Origin: Pseudoalteromonas aurantia
GTDB lineage: Bacteria; Pseudomonadota; Gammaproteobacteria; Enterobacterales; Alteromonadaceae
NCBI RefSeq assembly: GCF_005886875.1
Contig: NZ_PNBY01000008.1
Location: 1-64,000, forward strand
Reading direction: 5' to 3'
DNA: 64,000 nt
Translations under genes and position numbers: made by a program
Notes under the pieces: generated by a model
The model's database searches: none
The model's input: only the letters and a program-made list of their open reading frames with translations
Told to the model about the DNA's origin: nothing
In this document: in pieces, positions 18,201-25,354 of the stretch
Numbering within the stretch: position 1 is the first letter of the stretch
How the letters are laid out: each line of letters opens with the position of its first letter

Positions 18201-18598
18201 TACAGCTACACGGCGCTGAACTCAAACATCAGCCGTTGGGTGCAATGCATACGATAAATGCGGGCGTTGCGTTTGATCATACAAAGGGTGAGTTAGCCAT
18301 ATTGCAGGGGTTTGATAGTGCTAACTTTAATGTGCCTGTTATCTTCTTAAATGATAAAGCAATGACGTTGAGTAAAACCTCCTTTAATGGTGCCACAATT
18401 AGAAGTGATGGCACTATTGTTTGGCAAAGTGGTTTGGTAGACAAAAACTTACGTGTCGTGACATCAAGTACGGTATGGGGCGACGATCAAGTCATTCCTA
18501 TCGTTAATGGTGAAAATGTTAAAACTGACCTCAACGGTAATACGGTCAAGGTGTTTTGCCATCATACCCAAATACCACTGGGTATTGCCAGTAACTAA
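15236..18598 (+). CDS. Giant tail fibre 2, mosaic receptor-binding protein (1120 aa)
   Basis: A helical N-terminus leads to the fibre-family block at about residues 95-125 (INPNPHVMSKAQFDAL, YAGSGFVEWGKHW). A region absent from fibre 1 follows (about 220-350): NGDFRNGSTGWTAYR, then long beta strands and a closing VSARPVTES. It resembles a carbohydrate-binding beta-sandwich of the CBM4/9 type. The conserved fibre blocks then continue (VITSRKDLVFLETW, LVQRMNQGAYHPTYNPM, DAIYAGQVEDLRLNANKLD, SLPWVDIIGDPERIAATFPG, C-terminal VKVFCHHTQIPLGIASN). Around WTSNTHTIQET it is nearly identical to fibre 1. AAGGA precedes the start. No chaperone follows directly; the next 600 bases are non-coding. Likely a trimeric surface-binding fibre. 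Confidence 0.85.
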   Translation: MTIEAGLTQLQVDVAELADESQRLAKSVTSSLAEIDAVKGDIQNTHNFVDSNYQAMNDWQTKHGTVTFKNLQGQNKQVNTLSKLILDSEKINPNPHVMSKAQFDALRELRKQQYAGSGFVEWGKHWAGSGADGTVNEGLWPYFKEMRWGRRNNVSDAGTSHSGFPIAVIDGVSHHIKGTALNATEAANNIQIQFPPAPDGTKTYDSATGVVTEHASVAEAFEGLVTNGDFRNGSTGWTAYRSTPSVVDGIATVTCSVSGDGNISQTLTVTAGVEYEIRVVARQGDHNGTVANISFWNATDGHMDRKNIESTEFKEYILRGTPTMDSAVVLYTGTGLGSQTIISSVSARPVTESVITSRKDLVFLETWHEKISDKDLFVPLGNVQYGATSFGKGMALNKLTGYGIAQGYCAFGEWDTITQGYGRRWSDMSEARKKEVIDNPENNIYYDSEADELIQVRYRVRVVEGLGDDWQEYRPTENNKYGLCYSYNNCWINSQNASEVSLDFTREFVNNVYWSPAGFNGKHLTTNGEVSAFEARHTVNGHGAFAVPIALVQRMNQGAYHPTYNPMGCNTFAISGGGHYSWFGTFNSGLGDPFDLVNSTSQCFIKYSDKVGASSEALGKVGTNSGRSDQYKYYDAIYAGQVEDLRLNANKLDVNQLREESMRKAVAGEMRGKGKVPFTFVMPLKQSTTGLVNQGWVCFIGPDSPINFYTHPVTKSIPRTAGVPNTSGLSIVGSFKVGGTVYTFDEVRLHTTGHQYIYFKLTAGTLVSTSKKTKVIFSLQDSYKSTSEFESLPWVDIIGDPERIAATFPGGVVGQWVPQVPVDSVSQQFPLNRKNMQGDYTRTYTFDDGASWTSNTHTIQETINRTDATFPDSRYVSLLHYESPSNFTEPSNNSVVVGGVGDVWAGNDARVEFGNRLQGSVSDEMGTTVAYTSNRYAPVDGHTVWSNGSVLMPDEYPSHTCLPSLGGVDGNMGVKALSTVTEKDGLLYLQLHGAELKHQPLGAMHTINAGVAFDHTKGELAILQGFDSANFNVPVIFLNDKAMTLSKTSFNGATIRSDGTIVWQSGLVDKNLRVVTSSTVWGDDQVIPIVNGENVKTDLNGNTVKVFCHHTQIPLGIASN

Positions 18599-19214
18599 GC
18601 TGCTCGTATAAAACAAGCAAGCTTATACGTACTAGGCTGAGGGGATAGCTCCTCAGCCTAGGGCAACTTATAAAATGGCTGGCTTCATAAAGGCTGCTCA
18701 CGCAAGAGCTAGTGGCATAAAGGACGTTACATAAAAAAACTGACATAAAAAGCCCCTGTATCACGCTTTAAGTGACTTTTAATAAGCGGTGTTTACCAAG
18801 TCGCTTTAAACCAGTAACTGTAAACCAGTACCGGGTAACTCATATAAAGTGATTTATTGGGTTGTACAGTGGGTTTTTTCTAAGTGTTTGAGAGCCAATG
18901 TGTATTATTGAAATTTCTCACATGTGAGACGTAAAATGGCGAGGGCAAAGTTGCCCGTTATTCTGCTAAAGATGGGGGTATAGTAGCGGTATTGTGAGCA
19001 CAGGCTTAGTTGTGACTGTATTTATTAAAATACCAGTTTGCTGAGGGCTAACGCAAAGTTAGCTATGCGCTTGCAAGCAATCAACTTACTTTATTCTGTA
19101 TTTAATCACCCTAACAACCTATATCACTCAGCACGCGGTTGCGCGCTGGGCAAAGTGCTGTGTGGTTGGCGCGATAAAATACAGTGTATTCACCCCTTTT
19201 TTATGGAGAAAGCC
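18599..19214. other. Non-coding gap between giant fibre 2 and the collar protein
   Basis: Apart from the hairpin at 18632-18661 I see no gene, no repeat-family member and no clear promoter. An in-frame extension upstream of the collar gene (19038-19214) has no ribosome site and reads unlike the family, so I treat it as untranslated. Confidence 0.45.
18632..18661 (+). terminator. Strong hairpin after giant fibre 2
   Basis: Perfect 11-base arms CTAGGCTGAGG and CCTCAGCCTAG close an 8-base loop, 33 bases after the fibre stop. No U tract follows. Possible factor-dependent terminator or 3'-end stabiliser. Confidence 0.5.
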
Positions 19215-19763
19215 ATGACTACACCTGCAACTTATTCGGCGGTAGTTTGGACTAAACAAGGGCTAGCTAAACTTTTATCTGCGTCACAGCAGGGGTTGGA
19301 CTTACCAATCACTCATGTGTCGGCGGGCAGTGAAGCGTATACGCCCAGTGATACCCAAACGTCATTACGTCAACAACAACAAATCGTGCCCATTGGTGGT
19401 GCTGAAGAACTCAACAATAATCAATTGCGTTTTAGCGCTTTATTTGATGGCGAGCTAACGTACGATGTAAAAGAAATCGGCATTTGGTCTGAACAGACCT
19501 TAGTGGCGGTGTACAGTATTCCAAATCAACAACTTAATCATAAAGCCGCCAATGCGGCGTGGGTAGAAATGTTTACCCTCGATGTGTCGGCGCTGCCCAC
19601 ACAAAATATTCATTTTGAAGTAGGGGTAAACAGCGCCAATATTTTTATGGCAGAAGAACTCGCAAATTTGACTCATGCACAGTTATTACAAGGTAAAAAC
19701 CTCATACAGCAAGCACATAGCAATATGCTGATTGAAGACCGCTTACGCAAAGCGGGGTTTTAA
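19215..19763 (+). CDS. Tail-collar fibre protein, cassette C
   Basis: From ATG 19215 the product has 182 residues and reads as a collar protein: a YSAVVWTKQGLAKLL opening, THVSAGSEAYTPSDTQTSLR (matching the IAIGDRGYTP region of cassette A) and a YDVKEIGIWSEQ segment (matching REVGFF). GGAGAAA lies 5-11 bases upstream; the in-frame codons back to 19038 are rejected for lack of a site. Unlike the other collar genes it is not coupled to an I gene but stands alone between two giant fibres, with 600 and 335 bases of non-coding DNA around it. It probably anchors one or both giant fibres. Confidence 0.75.
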   Translation: MTTPATYSAVVWTKQGLAKLLSASQQGLDLPITHVSAGSEAYTPSDTQTSLRQQQQIVPIGGAEELNNNQLRFSALFDGELTYDVKEIGIWSEQTLVAVYSIPNQQLNHKAANAAWVEMFTLDVSALPTQNIHFEVGVNSANIFMAEELANLTHAQLLQGKNLIQQAHSNMLIEDRLRKAGF

Positions 19764-20098
19764 AGGTATACCACGCGCGTATTTAAACAGCGCACTTTTA
19801 GTAATAACGCACATCCACTCATATTTAATGCAAATTGAGTGATCAAAAACACCGCTGTGGCACGCATCGTATTTATTTAACGTAAAGCGGGCAGAAAAAA
19901 AGCACCGTTAATCAGGCAGTGCCATAGCGATGAGTCATACCTATTAGCCTAGTATGTAGCCAAGTATGTAGCCATTTATTTAGGTATTTACTTAGGCGTT
20001 TATTTAGGCAAATAGGTACCTTTTAATTCACGGTTTTTAGCAGCATTGCATTGTCATTAAGCTCGCAGAATTAAAAGGAATTTAATCGAGGAACTTGT
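19764..20098. other. Non-coding gap before giant fibre 3
   Basis: The stretch contains small direct repeats (AGTATGTAGCC twice near 19960; several TTTATTTAGG-type copies near 19975-20015) and a GAGGAA ribosome site for the next gene. I see no gene or terminator. Confidence 0.4.
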
Positions 20099-23000
20099 AT
20101 GACCTTAGAAAAAACACTCTCAAATGTTGCACTAGAAGCAGCAAAACACGCCGACTTAGCAAACCAATTAATAGAGGGCGTAAAAGACGGCATAGACACC
20201 ATTGAAGTGGTGTCGCAAAACCACAGTATAATGGACGACTGGCGCACCAAAACCGGTAAAGTGGCATTTAAAGACTTAGCCGGTAACACCCATCAGGTAG
20301 ACACGCTGGCAACCATCATCGCCGATGCTGAAAAAATTAACCCCAACCCCCATGTGATGACCAAAGCACAGTTTGATGCCTTGCGAGACATAAGAAAAAA
20401 ACAGTATGCAGGCAGTGGCTTTGTGGAGTGGGGGAAGTGTTATCAACCCGAAGGTCGTTGGAGCCCTAAATGGATCAATAATGGCTTGTATCAATCAGCG
20501 CTGTCTACGGGGTATACTAATGAGTTGCTAATGGGTTCACAAGGCACAAGCCCTCAAGGAGTGTCAAACACCGATTATCCAGAAAGTGTGATTGATGGTG
20601 TAACGCATAAATTAAGCCTAATTAACTCAAGTAATTTGGACTTAATGAACCGAATTAAGTTTCCTGCCGCCCCAGACGGCACTAAAACCTACGATTCAGC
20701 GACAGGTGTTGTAACCGAACATGCAAGTGCAGCTGAGGCTTTTGGTATGCTAGCTAAAGATGCGGCCCTTCATGTATCTGACCGATTAACTGGCCATTCC
20801 TATGTAAACGGGGCCACATCTTTTCATTTGGTCGACAATACAAGTAACGATAGTGGGTATATCGACATTAGGCTAGATTTAACTGTCGGTGTTACGTATG
20901 AAATTTCTATAGTCAGCGACAATCCGATAACCAGTGGTGCATACCAATCTCGCATCAGAGATGCTTCCGATGGCACGAATATAGCAAGTTTTTCAAATGA
21001 AAATGCGGCAGGAACGCATACTGCTAGGTTCATCGCACCAGCTGCTGGTCATTCGATATTATTGTACACGCATGATACCACGACAAATTATAGTGCATTC
21101 TCTATTAGGCCAGTAACAGAACAAGTCATCACTTCCCGTAAAGACCTCGTATTTCTTGAATCATGGCATGAAAGAATTGCTGATAAAGATGTGGTTTACC
21201 CCCTCGGTAATGTGCAATACGGTGCTAACTCTTACGACGGTATCGGATTGTTAAATAACTTGGTGGCACAAGGGTACAGCGCATTTGGCGAGTGGGATGC
21301 CAATACTAAAGGCTATGGTGCTAAATGGTCTAGTATGTCAGAAGTAAATCGCACTAAGTTATTGGCGAACCCAGCGCACAATATTTATTATGACCCAGAG
21401 GCCAAAGCTTACATTCAAGTACGCTATAGAATACGCGTTGTTGAGGGTCTTGGGGATGATTGGGGGAATATTAAGTCTATTAATGACGATTTAAGGTATG
21501 GACCAGGTGTAACAGCCATGGTTAAGCCTCATGGAATGTTAACTTCATTGGCCCAAGATATTTCGACTGATTCCGGTGGTGATGGCTATGGCATTTATAC
21601 ATGGTCAGATAGAGATTGGGGTGGTCATACACGAAGAGGTAAAGATCCCTCCACGTTCAATGCAAGTAACTCTGATGGTAAATTCGGCTACAGAAATAAG
21701 TGTTTCGCAATGCCTATTGCCCTAGTGCAACGTATGAACCAAGGTGCCTACCACCCCAGTTATAACCCGATGGGGTGTAGTACATTTATATCCAGTGGTG
21801 GTGATGCTACTGTTCATTGGTATGATGAGAAGTTGAATGAACCCAGTAGAACATCAGACTGCTTTAATGTTGCTACTGGAGTATACCCTTTTACCCGCGG
21901 AGTGGCATACGGAGATTCCAATAGGGACTTTTCTGGTAAATTAAAACAGGCTCATGTTAATGGTTCAGTTATCACTGGCCGATCTGATCAGTATAAATTT
22001 TACGACGCTATCTACGCCGGACAGGTAGAAGATTTACGCCTCAATGCCAATAAGCTTGATGTGAATCAATTACGTGAAGAGAGTATGCGTAAGGCGGTTG
22101 CTGGTGAGATGCGAGGTAAAGGAAAGGTGCCGTTTACGTCACCACCAACTCTGGGTTCTGCTAACGGCCAGACTGATGGATGGGGTTTGTACTTTCATGA
22201 CGCACTTCCTGCTAGTAATTTCTTCGCTATTGTTTATGGGGTGAGTGGTTATTCAGAAAGTAGTTTTGATATTGGTGCTTCTGTTTCAGTAGTAGCAAAT
22301 GATGGGCAGATACTAACTGGAGTGGTTTTTAATATAACTTCGACTAAGGTTGAATGTAGATTGAAACCCGATTGGACGTTTTCTCATAGGGTTTATACGA
22401 CCAGCGATATAACTGGTTGGTACATAATACCCTCTTACTTCCTATCCCCTGAATTCGACTCACTCCCTTGGGTAGACATAATCGGAGACCCTGAACGGAT
22501 TGCAGTCACGTTCCCTGATGGGGTTGTTGGGCAGTGGATACCTCAGTTCCCTGGGTCAGTCCAAACATGGAATTTAAATAGGAAACTTAATGGTAGTAGA
22601 TTCCAAAAGATACTTTGGACCACGAATGATGGAAGTACATGGGATCCTGATGACACAGCGGCAGGATGGAGTTTCAGCTCAGTAACGAATAACGTTAGTA
22701 TAGGGACAAGCTCTCGAATTGTATCTCTATTAGTATACGAAACCTCATCAAACTTCACAGAACCTTCAACTAATTCTGTCGTACTTGGCGATGTTGGCAA
22801 GGTTCACACGAGCGCGGATAACTTTGTAAGCCAAAGTAACCGATTGACGCCAAGCTTAATTGGGAAAATAGGCAAAGATAATCAAGATGGAAATCAACTG
22901 CGAAGTAATAGTGTCACGAATGCGCCGTTGACTTCATACAGTAAGCTTTGGCATTCGAACAAGGTGACACACAATCCAATTACGCTACGTAAGCCGGTTA

Positions 23001-23458
23001 ACGATTCTCCAGCTGTCAAAGCTTTACCAACCGTCACTGAAAAAGGTGGCCTATTATACCTGCAATTTCATGGTGCTGAGTTGAAATACGATACGCCGAC
23101 GATTGTGCAAATCACCTTAAATAACTCAGAAATAAAAGCGACGAAAGGCACGATTTACCGAGTCGCTTCAGATGTTAACTCTCCATTAGCTGGTGGTGTT
23201 TGGTATTGTAATACCAACACAAGCGCAGCGTTTGACGATATTACGTGGTCAAAAAATAGTGATGGAAATATAGGTGCAGGAGGTTCAGTGTCAGACCCCA
23301 ATATCTATTTTATACCGCATTATGTGGCTGGTTGGGGCGACGACCAAACCATTCCTATCGTCAACGGTGAAGATGTTAAAACTGACCTAAACGGCAACAC
23401 GGTGAAGGTATTTTGCCACCATACGCAAATACCGATTGGCATTGCGCACCACGGGTAA
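20099..23458 (+). CDS. Giant tail fibre 3, mosaic receptor-binding protein (1119 aa)
   Basis: The third member of the giant fibre family has the same frame of conserved blocks as fibres 1 and 2: INPNPHVMTKAQFDAL, YAGSGFVEWGK, VITSRKDLVFLESWHE, LVQRMNQGAYHPSYNPM, DAIYAGQVEDLRLNANKLD, SLPWVDIIGDPERIAVTFPD and the C-terminal WGDDQTIPI. Residues about 215-340 hold a beta-sandwich-like insert at the same site as in fibre 2 but with different sequence (LTVGVTYEISIVSDN, then ILLYTHDTTTN). Blocks between VVEGLGDDWG and CFAMPIALVQ, and after VPFT, are unique. Around SSYEGV/NSYDGI it is closer to fibre 1 than to fibre 2, showing mosaic ancestry. Preceded by a collar gene and followed by a DUF4376-like gene. 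Confidence 0.85.
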   Translation: MTLEKTLSNVALEAAKHADLANQLIEGVKDGIDTIEVVSQNHSIMDDWRTKTGKVAFKDLAGNTHQVDTLATIIADAEKINPNPHVMTKAQFDALRDIRKKQYAGSGFVEWGKCYQPEGRWSPKWINNGLYQSALSTGYTNELLMGSQGTSPQGVSNTDYPESVIDGVTHKLSLINSSNLDLMNRIKFPAAPDGTKTYDSATGVVTEHASAAEAFGMLAKDAALHVSDRLTGHSYVNGATSFHLVDNTSNDSGYIDIRLDLTVGVTYEISIVSDNPITSGAYQSRIRDASDGTNIASFSNENAAGTHTARFIAPAAGHSILLYTHDTTTNYSAFSIRPVTEQVITSRKDLVFLESWHERIADKDVVYPLGNVQYGANSYDGIGLLNNLVAQGYSAFGEWDANTKGYGAKWSSMSEVNRTKLLANPAHNIYYDPEAKAYIQVRYRIRVVEGLGDDWGNIKSINDDLRYGPGVTAMVKPHGMLTSLAQDISTDSGGDGYGIYTWSDRDWGGHTRRGKDPSTFNASNSDGKFGYRNKCFAMPIALVQRMNQGAYHPSYNPMGCSTFISSGGDATVHWYDEKLNEPSRTSDCFNVATGVYPFTRGVAYGDSNRDFSGKLKQAHVNGSVITGRSDQYKFYDAIYAGQVEDLRLNANKLDVNQLREESMRKAVAGEMRGKGKVPFTSPPTLGSANGQTDGWGLYFHDALPASNFFAIVYGVSGYSESSFDIGASVSVVANDGQILTGVVFNITSTKVECRLKPDWTFSHRVYTTSDITGWYIIPSYFLSPEFDSLPWVDIIGDPERIAVTFPDGVVGQWIPQFPGSVQTWNLNRKLNGSRFQKILWTTNDGSTWDPDDTAAGWSFSSVTNNVSIGTSSRIVSLLVYETSSNFTEPSTNSVVLGDVGKVHTSADNFVSQSNRLTPSLIGKIGKDNQDGNQLRSNSVTNAPLTSYSKLWHSNKVTHNPITLRKPVNDSPAVKALPTVTEKGGLLYLQFHGAELKYDTPTIVQITLNNSEIKATKGTIYRVASDVNSPLAGGVWYCNTNTSAAFDDITWSKNSDGNIGAGGSVSDPNIYFIPHYVAGWGDDQTIPIVNGEDVKTDLNGNTVKVFCHHTQIPIGIAHHG

Positions 23459-23637
23459 TGCATTTTTAGAGTTATCACTTTTACTTATCAACTTTTAAAT
23501 CTCTTACCTTTTTAGTTATGACCTTTTTAGGCATGACTCAGTAATTTATCACCTGTTAAGTCACTCACTTTGCAGTTATCTCTTTTTAATAGGGGCACTG
23601 GCGCACAGCTATGGGCGTTAGTGCCATAAGGAAAATC

Positions 23638-24606
23638 ATGGAACAGAATGATCAAAATTCGGCGAATGTAGCCGATACGGGCGCTTTGACGCCGGAACAA
23701 ACGCAAGATACACAGCCAGAAAATGCACAATCAGAAAATACGGAATCAGACAGTACAGGAACAGCCGCGACGGACACCCCAGCACCATCTCACACTGTAG
23801 AGACGCCAGAAACACAAGATGCGACGCAACCAACCTCTGAGCAACAAGGCGATGAAAGCGAATTGACTTCGGATGAAGCACAGATCACACCAATCAGTTA
23901 TGAAGAGGTGCTAACTAAAATGGCATTGCGCCATCCGCAATCAGAGATTGACGCAGCACTAGCGCAAGCGATTGCATTTGAACAAGCTCAGCATGTTGAA
24001 GCATACCAGCAATGGGAGCTGGAAGTTGTTATAGCGCAAGCCAAGCGGGATGAAGCACTTGCACATAATGCGACGGTAACAGCGGCTGAGAATAGGGCTG
24101 AAAACTCGGCGGAAAACCCGGCTGTAAATGAGGAGGCAGAAACTGCTTTGGTCGACGTGCCTGAGCTGCCACGGCAGCCAAAAATCGACATGGCACTGCG
24201 CCGTAGTTGTTATCGCACTGAGTATGTTGAGGTTGATTTAGAACTAACAACACAAACACAGGCGCAGCGTAAAGAGTATGACGATGCGGCACATATTTTA
24301 CGTATTTACCCTGCAACTGAGGCACACAGTGCAGAATATATTGCGCAAGTTCAGCGCACACGATTTAAAGCCAGTCGAGCACGTAAAATGGCGCAGCAAA
24401 CAGTTATTGTAGAAGGCATGGAATTTGATGCCGACGAGCTAAGCCAGCAACGCATGGCACGGGCGTTATTACTGATGAATGAGACGCAAACCACCATGTG
24501 GGTGTTGGCCAATAATGAGGTGGTGCAAGTGAGTAAAAAGCAGTTGTTCGAGGCTTGTAAACAAGCGGGTGAGCAGCAATCGGCGCTGTGGGTGCCTGCA
24601 ATCTAG
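23638..24606 (+). CDS. DUF4376-like protein with acidic leader, probable fibre chaperone
   Basis: ATG 23638 is preceded by AAGGAAA; an earlier in-frame ATG at 23611 lies within a hairpin (GGCACT...AGTGCC) and has no site. The 322-residue product has an N-terminal disordered region of about 75 residues, rich in Thr, Glu, Gln and Ser (TPEQTQDTQPENAQSENTES). It then parallels 3683-4393: KMALRHPQSEIDAALAQAIA, an ALRRSCYRTEYVEVDLELTT block, PATEAHSAEYIAQVQRTRFK and the C-terminal DUF4376-like part ending EQQSALWV. Another low-complexity insert (about 148-170) is rich in Glu/Asn/Ala. Position after giant fibre 3 supports a fibre-specific assembly role. Confidence 0.65.
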   Translation: MEQNDQNSANVADTGALTPEQTQDTQPENAQSENTESDSTGTAATDTPAPSHTVETPETQDATQPTSEQQGDESELTSDEAQITPISYEEVLTKMALRHPQSEIDAALAQAIAFEQAQHVEAYQQWELEVVIAQAKRDEALAHNATVTAAENRAENSAENPAVNEEAETALVDVPELPRQPKIDMALRRSCYRTEYVEVDLELTTQTQAQRKEYDDAAHILRIYPATEAHSAEYIAQVQRTRFKASRARKMAQQTVIVEGMEFDADELSQQRMARALLLMNETQTTMWVLANNEVVQVSKKQLFEACKQAGEQQSALWVPAI

Positions 24607-24733
24607 CTTGTTGTGTGTTAGTTATCTGTATTTGGGTCATCAGTACTTTAGGCATCAATATTTCAGGTATAAGTATGTTAGCGATGAGAGCTGTAGGTAA
24701 TAAAGCAACCACATGATGTGACTAACACAGTTA

Positions 24734-24763
24734 AAAGCCTCGCCATATCTGGCGGGGCTTTTT
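24734..24763 (+). terminator. Rho-independent terminator after the DUF4376-like gene
   Basis: AGCCTCGCC and GGCGGGGCT pair around ATATCT and are followed by TTTTT. It separates the giant-fibre part of cassette C from the DUF4815 part. Confidence 0.85.
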
Positions 24764-24862
24764 GGGTTTTAGGAGCTGGACAAGTTGTTTTACGCATTGT
24801 AATAAATGGGTAAAACCCCTGTCAGCCCCAATACAAATTGATGAAAATAATAGGAGGTCATA

Positions 24863-25345
24863 GTGGCCATATTAACGCGAGTGGGCCGAATCGAATTGGC
24901 TAAAGCCGTTAAAGCACAAAGTATATATTTAGCATGGGGCAGTGGTCAGCCACAATGGGATACGACCCCTGTGACCGAACAAAGCGGCAGCACCCAGTTA
25001 ACGCAGGCCTTGGGGTATCGTAAAGCGCGCCGGGTTTTATACTGCGAGCCAGACACCAGCGGTGAAATACACGTGCCAGAAGGAACATTCAAAGCCAGTA
25101 CGCAAGCCACACCGCACATTTATTGTGAGTTTAATTATGATTTTACCGACGGCCTTGAACAGACCATTCGTGAACTTGGGCTAATGGTGGGCACGCAACC
25201 GCATAGCAGTGAACCTGCGGGTCGGTTTTATCATGCCCCCAGCGGCATTGCTGATCCAGGTGTATTGATGTTACTTGAGCATCGCCCTGCGATGTATCGC
25301 GACCAAGGGGTACGAGAAACCTTTGAATTTGTTCTCAGTTTTTAA
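24863..25345 (+). CDS. Putative baseplate/tail protein opening the DUF4815 set
   Basis: A GTG start at 24863 follows a full AGGAGGT ribosome site. The 160-residue protein opens LTRVGRIELAKAVKAQSIYL, like a collar protein, and includes AWGSGQPQWD and FTDGLEQTIRELGLMVGT (about 91-108). The last resembles the conserved REIG turn of collar proteins, so it may be the connector of this set. The following gene starts 9 bases after its stop. I do not recognise a named family with certainty. Likely role: adaptor between baseplate and the DUF4815 protein. Confidence 0.5.
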   Translation: MAILTRVGRIELAKAVKAQSIYLAWGSGQPQWDTTPVTEQSGSTQLTQALGYRKARRVLYCEPDTSGEIHVPEGTFKASTQATPHIYCEFNYDFTDGLEQTIRELGLMVGTQPHSSEPAGRFYHAPSGIADPGVLMLLEHRPAMYRDQGVRETFEFVLSF

Positions 25346-25354
25346 GGTTCGGCT

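Noticed and set aside
19038..19214. 59-residue N-terminal extension of the cassette C collar protein
   Set aside because: Not similar to the family, no ribosome site, whereas ATG 19215 has GGAGAAA at proper distance.
701..23458. Diversity-generating retroelement acting on the fibres (Mtd-like domains, variable blocks)
   Set aside because: No reverse transcriptase gene and no template/variable repeat pair with adenine-biased changes seen in the window; the variable blocks are unrelated sequences rather than point-mutated copies.
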